The translations under genes and the position numbers were made by a program. DNA of 64,000 nucleotides from Bosea vaviloviae. GTDB lineage: Bacteria > Pseudomonadota > Alphaproteobacteria > Rhizobiales > Beijerinckiaceae. Positions 58,131 through 64,000 of the stretch are shown here, piece after piece (the first letter of the stretch is position 1; every line of letters starts with the position of its first letter). Below the pieces are notes generated by a model. It was not told the origin of the DNA and searched no databases. It was given only the letters and a program-made list of their open reading frames with translations. The DNA is taken from assembly GCF_001741865.1 (NCBI RefSeq), contig NZ_CP017147.1:124001-188000 (forward strand), in the 5' to 3' direction.

Positions 58131-60812
58131 TCAATTCCGCCTGAGCAGGCGCTCCAGATAGTCGAGCTCTTCGCTCGGCCGCGACGGGTCGCCGAGGCGC
58201 CGCCTCAACTCGTCCAGGATGCGGCGCGCGCGCTGCGTCGCGCTCTCATCGGCACCAGGTACGCGGACGCGGCCATCGGCCCAGTCGCGCTGGCGCTGCG
58301 GCCGGCCCAGAGGATCCTCGCGGCCGCGCTGCTGCGCCGAGGGACGCCCGGCCGGCCGGCCATCGGGCTCCCCGAAGGCGCCCTCGGTCCCGTCGCCTTC
58401 GCCGGGCTGGCCCTGCATCTGCTGGGCGAGGTTCTGGCCGCCCTTGCGCAGGGCTTCCAAGGCGCGCCCTTGCGAGTCGAGCGCCCCTTCGCCCTGGCCC
58501 TGGCCGAGCTGGCCCTCGGCCTCGCGCATCGCATCCTCCGCCTCGCCGAGTTCGCTCTGGCTGGGGGCGCCCATGCCTTGCATGCGCCGCTGCAAGTCCT
58601 GCAGACGCTCGCGCAGGGCCTGCTGGCGCTCGGACAGGCTCTGGCCTTGCCCCTGCCCCTGCTGGCCCTCGCCGTCCTGCCCCTCTTCGCCCTCGCCCTG
58701 CTCGCCGGGTTGTTGACCGGGCTGCTGGCCACGCTGCCCGCGCTGGCCCTGCTGCCCTTGCTGGCGTTGCCCCTGGCCGGGGCGCGCCTGCTGCTGGCCG
58801 GGGCGCTGCCCGCGCTGGGTCCGGTTCTGGCGCTGCTGCTCCTGCTGATAGGTCTCGTCGCGCAGTCCCTGCTGCTCGCGCGTCATCTTGTCGAGCTCGC
58901 CCAGCGCCTGGTTCATCTCGCGCTGGCGCTGGTCCTGCTGGCCGGGGCGCGCCATCTGGAGATTGTTAAGCATCTGGTTGAGCTCTTCCATCAGGCGCTG
59001 CGCCTCGGCCATGTCGCCGCGCTTCGAGAGCTCCTCGATGCGGTTGAGCATGTTCTGCAGGTCGCGCGGCGTCACCGAGCGGAAATTCTCCGGCAGCTGT
59101 GCCGATTTCTGATCGCCATTCTGCTGCTGGCGCTGCATCTGCTCGGCGAGCTGGCGCATGAAGCGGTCCATCGCCCTCCGCATCTCCTCGGTGAGCTTCT
59201 TGATCTCCTCCTCGGAGGCGCCGCGCTCCAGCGCCTGCTGGAGGTTTTCCTGCGCCGCCCGCAAGGCGCGCTCGGCGTCGGACAGGTCGCCATCCTCAAG
59301 CTGCAGCGCCATCGCCCACATCAGTTCGGCGACGTCGCGCAATTGGTCGTCGCTGGCCGAACGGCGCAGCCGCTCGGCGATCATCCGCATGCCGAGATAG
59401 ACACCGGTCTCCTTCATGAACAGCTCGGGCTCGATCAACAGCGCGTCCATGGCGAGCTGGACCTTGCTCCGGGTCTCGATATCCATGACCAGCTTGCGGC
59501 GCTGTTCGACCAGGGACTTGGCCAGCGGCTTGGTGAAGGTGCGCTGCGGCAGCGTCACCTCGACCGGCTCGCTGCGGCCCTCCTGGCCGGCTTCGTCGCG
59601 CGCGACCAGCGTCATCTTGACCTTGGCGCCGGCCCAGGGATGAGCCGAGAAATCGACCGTGCTCTTCATCTCCTCCTCGCCGGTCGGCGAAGAGGGCGCG
59701 CTGAGCGACTGCTTGGGCGGCTCGACCAGCGAACGCCCGACCGAGGCTGGGCCTGGCCGCGAGACCAGAACCTCGACCGAGGCGACCCCGTAATCATCCT
59801 TGGCGCGATAGCTCAGCCCGAGACCGCCGCTCTGCGCGCCGGTGATCGGCTTGGGCGGCTCGATGAAGCTGATCTCCGGCGGCTGGTCGGGCACCGCATT
59901 GAGATGCAGCGTCGCATTGGGCGCGCCGCTGCCGGTGAGCCGCAATGTGCCGCTGCCGGCCAGCGCATAGCGCTTCTCCAGCACGGCGGGAGCGGTCCCC
60001 GCAGCCGGCTTCGCCTCCTTGGCCTCACTCGCCGGCAACGCGTCGAGCCGGCCCGTGGTCGCGACATCCATGCCCGACTTGCCGGCGATGCGCACGACGA
60101 TGACGGATTTCTCGGGCGCGCTGAAATTGGGGCTCGCCAGCTTGGCGAAATCGATCAGGATCGGCGGCAGGCGCGTATAGGCCGGCGGATCGATCCAGGC
60201 GTCGATACGGGTGGCGGGCGCGGCTGAAGCCGGCCCTCGCCAGTCGAAGGCGGCGCTGAGGCGCGGCGCGGCCTCGTGGCCAGCGACGAAGAAGGCGGTG
60301 ATCGCCGCAAGCAGCGGCACGGCGCGCAAGGCAAGCCGGTCGCGCCCAGCCATGAGCGGATGCGGGGCCGAGACCTTGAGCCCGGCGACCTGCCGGCTCT
60401 GGCGCTCGACATGCAGCTTCCACAACGCCTGCGAGACCGGATCGCCGGAGCCGACGGCGAGATTGTCCTCCAGCGAGGAGGCCGGACGATGGCCGCCCTC
60501 GAGCGAATGATCGAGCCGCGAAAGCCCGTCGCGCCGCGTCGGCAGCGGCGTCATCGCGACATGCCAGAGGCTCGCCGCCAGGCCCGCGAGGAACAGCACG
60601 ACGCCGAGCGCACGACCCTGCCAGGGCAGCAGCGTCCACAAGCCGAACCAGGAGAGCGCCAGGAAGGCGAGGATGATGCCGGCCGACAGCCAGAGCCGCG
60701 GCCAAACCCGCTCCCAGCCGAGCGAAAGGCGTGAAGCGGTCGTGAGCCGGCCGAGCCGCTGCCGGATTCCCTCGATCGGATCGGACGCCTTGCGGCGTTC
60801 AGCCTCATTCAT
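58131..60812 (-). CDS. TIGR02302/DUF4175 family membrane protein
   Basis: ATG 60812 (MNEAERRKASDPIEGIRQRLGRL) gives 893 residues. Two or three N-terminal helices (about residues 40-85 and near 165) lead to a periplasmic beta-rich region, a long coiled coil (about 450-620) and a low-complexity Gln/Gly/Arg-rich stretch (about 655-740, QQGQRGQRGQQPGQQPGEQ), ending with a conserved RARRILDELRRRLGDPSRP...LDYLERLLRR. Its position after lysA is conserved in the order. The function is unknown. Confidence 0.9.
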   Translation of the reverse strand: MNEAERRKASDPIEGIRQRLGRLTTASRLSLGWERVWPRLWLSAGIILAFLALSWFGLWTLLPWQGRALGVVLFLAGLAASLWHVAMTPLPTRRDGLSRLDHSLEGGHRPASSLEDNLAVGSGDPVSQALWKLHVERQSRQVAGLKVSAPHPLMAGRDRLALRAVPLLAAITAFFVAGHEAAPRLSAAFDWRGPASAAPATRIDAWIDPPAYTRLPPILIDFAKLASPNFSAPEKSVIVVRIAGKSGMDVATTGRLDALPASEAKEAKPAAGTAPAVLEKRYALAGSGTLRLTGSGAPNATLHLNAVPDQPPEISFIEPPKPITGAQSGGLGLSYRAKDDYGVASVEVLVSRPGPASVGRSLVEPPKQSLSAPSSPTGEEEMKSTVDFSAHPWAGAKVKMTLVARDEAGQEGRSEPVEVTLPQRTFTKPLAKSLVEQRRKLVMDIETRSKVQLAMDALLIEPELFMKETGVYLGMRMIAERLRRSASDDQLRDVAELMWAMALQLEDGDLSDAERALRAAQENLQQALERGASEEEIKKLTEEMRRAMDRFMRQLAEQMQRQQQNGDQKSAQLPENFRSVTPRDLQNMLNRIEELSKRGDMAEAQRLMEELNQMLNNLQMARPGQQDQRQREMNQALGELDKMTREQQGLRDETYQQEQQRQNRTQRGQRPGQQQARPGQGQRQQGQQGQRGQRGQQPGQQPGEQGEGEEGQDGEGQQGQGQGQSLSERQQALRERLQDLQRRMQGMGAPSQSELGEAEDAMREAEGQLGQGQGEGALDSQGRALEALRKGGQNLAQQMQGQPGEGDGTEGAFGEPDGRPAGRPSAQQRGREDPLGRPQRQRDWADGRVRVPGADESATQRARRILDELRRRLGDPSRPSEELDYLERLLRRN

Positions 60813-60942
60813 GCCGTCGCTCCGAGCTGCCTGCGCACCATCCTGAACCTTCGCCACTCAGCACACGCTAACACGTGAATGTGGCAAGGCCAGAGCGAAG
60901 GCGCTCCGCCCACAGGGGCCTCAGCGCATCGTGATCGAGAGC

Positions 60943-62247
60943 TCAGGCCAGCCAGGGCGGTGCACGATCCGTGCCGAGAAGCTCCTCATAGCTCTGGCGC
61001 GGCCGGGTCACGGCGAATTGCCCGCCCTTCACCAGCACTTCCGGGACGAGCAGGCGCTGGTTGTAGGTCGAGGCCATGCTGGCGCCATAGGCGCCCGCCG
61101 TCATGAAGGCGATCAGGTCGTCGGGCTTCTGCTCGGGCAGGACGCGCCCGGTCGTGAAGGTGTCGCCTGATTCGCAGACCGGCCCGACCACGTCATAGGC
61201 GATGCGGCTTGCATCCGCTGCAGGCTCGGAAACCGGCCAGATCTCGTGATAGGCCTCGTACATCGCCGGCCGCATCAGGTCGTTCATCGCAGCGTCGACC
61301 ACCAGGAACTGCTTGGTCGGGCGCGGATTGAGATACAAAACCCGCGTCAGCAGGATGCCGGCATTGCCGACGATCAGGCGGCCGGGCTCGAAGCCGAGCT
61401 CGACATCGAGCCCCTTGGTGACCCGCCCGACCATGGCGGCATAGGCCTCGATCAGATCGGGCCCATAGTCGAAATCCCGATTGTTGAAGTCTTGCGGAAT
61501 CTCATAGGGAATGCCGAGGCCGCCGCCGAGATCGAGCCGCTCGACGCGGTGGCCCTCCGCGCGCAGGGTCCCGACCAGCGTCGCCATCTTGACATAGGCC
61601 GCCTCGAACGAATCGGTCTCGCGGATCTGGCTGCCGATATGGAGCGCGAGCCCCATGATCCTGACGCCTTCCATGTTGGCGGCGCGAGCATAGAGCCTGC
61701 CGACCTCCTCGAAGGAGACGCCGAACTTGTTCTCGGACGAGCCCGTGGTGATCTTGGCATGGCCGCCGGCGCCGATATCGGGATTGACCCTAAACACCGC
61801 CTCCTGGCGCTTGCCGAGTGATGCCGCGACGCGCGAGAGCAGATCGAGCTCGCCCTCGGTCTCGATATTGACCTGGTAGATGCCGGCCCCGACAGCGAAG
61901 CGCAGCTCGCTCTCGCTCTTGCCGACGCCGGAGAAGACGATCTTCTCGGGCGGGAAGCCAGCGGCGAGCGCCTTGCGGACCTCGCCCTCGGACACCGTAT
62001 CGACCCCGGCCCCGAGCGCGGCCAGCGTCTTCAGCACGCCGAGATTGCCGTTGGCCTTCAGCGCATAGAAGACATGGGCCGTCCCCGCCGGAGCGTTCGC
62101 CTTCACCGCCGCGGCGAACAGGCGGTAATGCCGCTCGATCGTGGCCGAGGAGTAGACATAGACCGGCGTGCCGACCTCGGCAGCGATCTGCCTGAGATCG
62201 ACGTCCTCGGCGAAAAGCGAACCGTCGCGATAATTGAAATGGTGCAT
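60943..62247 (-). CDS. lysA: Diaminopimelate decarboxylase
   Basis: The 434-residue enzyme has the pyridoxal-phosphate lysine in HVFYALKANGN, HIGSQI, the GGGLGIPY loop, EPGRLIVGNAG, and the Cys-Glu of VGPVCESGDTF that shapes the active site at the dimer interface. It removes CO2 from meso-diaminopimelate to make lysine. Between lptM and TIGR02302 on the same strand it is part of the argH-lptM-lysA group. Confidence 0.97.
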   Translation of the reverse strand: MHHFNYRDGSLFAEDVDLRQIAAEVGTPVYVYSSATIERHYRLFAAAVKANAPAGTAHVFYALKANGNLGVLKTLAALGAGVDTVSEGEVRKALAAGFPPEKIVFSGVGKSESELRFAVGAGIYQVNIETEGELDLLSRVAASLGKRQEAVFRVNPDIGAGGHAKITTGSSENKFGVSFEEVGRLYARAANMEGVRIMGLALHIGSQIRETDSFEAAYVKMATLVGTLRAEGHRVERLDLGGGLGIPYEIPQDFNNRDFDYGPDLIEAYAAMVGRVTKGLDVELGFEPGRLIVGNAGILLTRVLYLNPRPTKQFLVVDAAMNDLMRPAMYEAYHEIWPVSEPAADASRIAYDVVGPVCESGDTFTTGRVLPEQKPDDLIAFMTAGAYGASMASTYNQRLLVPEVLVKGGQFAVTRPRQSYEELLGTDRAPPWLA

Positions 62248-62353
62248 GGGACGCTCAGTGCCTGTTCAAGAATGCCGATGGCCCTCGCTAAAGAGCTATT
62301 CCGACCGGAACAGCGTCTCGAAGCGCGAGGGCTCCCGTTGCAAACGCTTTGCT

Positions 62354-62620
62354 CTAGAGAATCGGATCGAGCACGAAGCTCTTTTCCGGAATCGTGAAGT
62401 TCCGGTCCGCTTTCGGCGGCTTGCCGAAGGGCGCACCGCCGGCCTGGATCTCAGCTTGCTGCTGCTCCTCCCCGCCGATGTCGCGGTCGGGCAGGTCGAG
62501 TGCGCTGGTCGCCTTCGGCGGCGCCTCCAACGGCCCCCTGCGGCCGCAAGCTGTCAAAGCAAGTCCGAGCAGACCGGCCAGAACGATGGCGCGGCCCAAT
62601 TTCAGGCTGGAATGCGGCAC
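62354..62620 (-). CDS. lptM: LptM-like lipoprotein
   Basis: From GTG 62620 (88 residues) a short lipoprotein signal runs LKLGRAIVLAGLLGLALTAC, with Cys as lipid-attachment site, and then GRRGPLEAPP, the LptM (YifL) hallmark C-G-x-x-G-P-L. LptM assists LptD maturation in the outer membrane. The start is set by the signal peptide and GAGGG upstream; the open frame to 62770 begins with TTG inside a repeat. It is typically located between argH and lysA, as here. Confidence 0.85.
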   Translation of the reverse strand: MPHSSLKLGRAIVLAGLLGLALTACGRRGPLEAPPKATSALDLPDRDIGGEEQQQAEIQAGGAPFGKPPKADRNFTIPEKSFVLDPIL

Positions 62621-62702
62621 GAAAGGAAACCCTCGGACGAAGCGTGGCGGAGACTGTAGCGAATGGAGCAACCTGTTGCGAGCTTTTGAAGGCGCTGCAA
62701 CC

Positions 62703-62812
62703 TCATTCTCGGGCGGAGTCCCCGGATCGGGCTTTTGGCCAGCCCAGGGTGAGGCTCCGCGCAGGCCCAAAAATCCCTGGCGGAGATGCCAGGGTCAGGC
62801 CCGAGCGTGACG
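62703..62812. repeat. Degenerate palindromic repeat between argH and lptM
   Basis: ATTCTCGGGCGGAGTCCCCG and CCCTGGCGGAGATGCCAGGG-type hairpins occur, with a module GGATCGGGCTTTTGGCCAGC related to that in the GTCATCC family. The arms are less perfect than in the other copies. Confidence 0.5.
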
Positions 62813-62818
62813 GTTTCG

Positions 62819-64000
62819 TCAGCCGCGCTCTTTCGCAAGCCGCCTGAGCCATGACTTCGCCTGCCGGCGCACATTGACCGGAGCCGTGCCGCCATAGCTG
62901 ACGCGGCTCTTCACCGATTGCGTCACGCCGAGCACGGCGAAGACAGCTTCCGTGATCTTGGGTTCAGCTTCCTGCATCTCGGCGAGTGTCAGCTTCTCCA
63001 GGCCGACGCCCTTGGCAGAGGCGATGCCCACGAGCCGGCCGGTGACGTGATGCGCGTCGCGGAACGGCATCTTGAGCACGCGCACCAGCCAGTCGGCGAG
63101 GTCGGTCGCGGTGGCATAGCCCAACCCCGCCGCCTTCTTCATCACCTTCAGGTCTGGTTCCATGTCGCGCACCATGCCGGCCATGGCGGCAAGGCAGAGC
63201 GAGAGCGTCTGGAGGGCGTCGAAGGTGCCTTCCTTGTCCTCCTGCATGTCCTTGGAATAGGTCAGCGGCAGGCCCTTCATCATCGTCAGCATGGCTTGCA
63301 GCGCACCGAAAACCCGGCCCGCCTTGCCGCGCACCAATTCGGCGGCATCGGGATTGCGCTTCTGCGGCATGATCGAGGAGCCGGTCGAGAACTTGTCGGA
63401 GAGCTTGACGAAGCCGAATTGCGGCGTCGCCCAGAGCACGATCTCCTCGGCCAGACGCGACAGATGCATCGCGCAGATCGAGGCTGTCGACAAAGTCTCG
63501 AGCACGAAATCGCGATCCGAAACCGAATCGAGCGAATTCGCCGTCGGGCGGTCGAAACCGAGCGCCTTGGCGGTCATATGGCGGTCGATCGGGAAGGAGG
63601 TGCCCGCAAGCGCCGCGGCCCCCAGCGGGCACTCGTTGAGGCGCTGACGCGCATCGCGGACGCGACCGCGATCGCGCGACATCATCTCGACATAGGCGAG
63701 CAGGTGATGGCCGAACGTGACCGGCTGCGCCGATTGCAGATGAGTAAAGCCCGGCATCACCGCGCCGGCATGGAGATCGGCCTTCTCGGCCAAGGCAAGC
63801 TGGAGATCGGCCATCTGCTCGTCGATGGCGTCGAGCGTATCGCGGACCCAGAGCCGCATATCGGTCGCGACCTGGTCATTGCGCGAGCGCGCCGTGTGCA
63901 GGCGGCCGGCGGCGGCGCCGATCCTGTCCTTCAGGCTCGACTCGACATTCATATGGACGTCTTCGAGCGCGCGCGAGAACGTGAAGCTCCCCGCCTCGAT
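62819..64000 (-). CDS. argH: Argininosuccinate lyase, C-terminal part
   Basis: The 5' end lies beyond the window; 393 codons are visible. The frame begins [20 protein letters not shown], and the fumarase/lyase signature [12 protein letters not shown] with the catalytic Ser is present; [13 protein letters not shown] and [11 protein letters not shown] are further ArgH motifs. It splits argininosuccinate into arginine and fumarate. It is the first gene here of the argH-lptM-lysA group. Confidence 0.97.
   Translation of the reverse strand: MEAGSFTFSRALEDVHMNVESSLKDRIGAAAGRLHTARSRNDQVATDMRLWVRDTLDAIDEQMADLQLALAEKADLHAGAVMPGFTHLQSAQPVTFGHHLLAYVEMMSRDRGRVRDARQRLNECPLGAAALAGTSFPIDRHMTAKALGFDRPTANSLDSVSDRDFVLETLSTASICAMHLSRLAEEIVLWATPQFGFVKLSDKFSTGSSIMPQKRNPDAAELVRGKAGRVFGALQAMLTMMKGLPLTYSKDMQEDKEGTFDALQTLSLCLAAMAGMVRDMEPDLKVMKKAAGLGYATATDLADWLVRVLKMPFRDAHHVTGRLVGIASAKGVGLEKLTLAEMQEAEPKITEAVFAVLGVTQSVKSRVSYGGTAPVNVRRQAKSWLRRLAKERG

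Noticed and set aside
58062..60227. 721-codon open frame on the plus strand, opposite the TIGR02302 gene
   Set aside because: It is the antisense shadow of a high-GC gene; its Leu/Ala-only composition mirrors the Gln/Arg-rich stretch on the other strand.

Overview
The window is GC-rich chromosomal DNA of an alphaproteobacterium of the order Hyphomicrobiales, most like Bosea or a close relative. This rests on recognised gene orders (serC-serA, purA, ispA/mtgA/rpmF, phaR/phaA/phaB, argH-lptM-lysA-TIGR02302 on one strand) and on families of intergenic palindromes typical of the order. No database search was possible. I saw no tRNA, rRNA, CRISPR array or phage module.

Layout. 1-720: 3' end of a MoeB/ThiF-type adenylyltransferase overlapping antisense with a MoaD-type sulfur carrier. 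829-7070: CoA-transferase, a GlmS-like SIS protein and an oligopeptide-type ABC transporter without ATPases; the SIS gene and the transporter share an upstream motif. 7264-17917: a sugar catabolic region with a TRAP transporter, FCD-type GntR regulator, DapA-family aldolase, MalFG-type permeases with a binding protein, and a divergent aldo/keto reductase, lactonase and FucU mutarotase. It reads as most of a non-phosphorylative L-fucose pathway lacking only the dehydratase. 17990-22000: small secreted and hypothetical genes, many palindromes, and an intact IS481-family element inserted into one palindrome. 22100-26410: serC (with a probable structured leader), serA, a DUF1902 gene and a class A beta-lactamase. 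26550-29650: LysR regulator divergent from a DsbA-like / MBL-like / NTF2-like operon. 29800-39090: transporters, an amidotransferase, an OmpA-like protein, a DUF4139 protein, a phosphatase, and an Fsr-type MFS pump with a divergent AraC regulator. 39300-51100: candidate small RNA plus terminator, purA, then isoprenoid, peptidoglycan, ribosomal, c-di-GMP and polyhydroxybutyrate genes. 51120-58000: accessory genes, including a MerR-type regulator fused to a P-loop ATPase-like domain. 58008-64000: a 107-bp compound palindrome, then TIGR02302, lysA, lptM and truncated argH.

The most interesting signals are two sets of shared candidate operators that define local regulons, the clean IS footprint inside a repeat, a 34-bp perfect palindrome inside the TRAP operon, the 107-bp multi-hairpin element, the MerR-ATPase fusion, and an MBL-fold protein that has lost its metal ligands but sits in a regulated operon.
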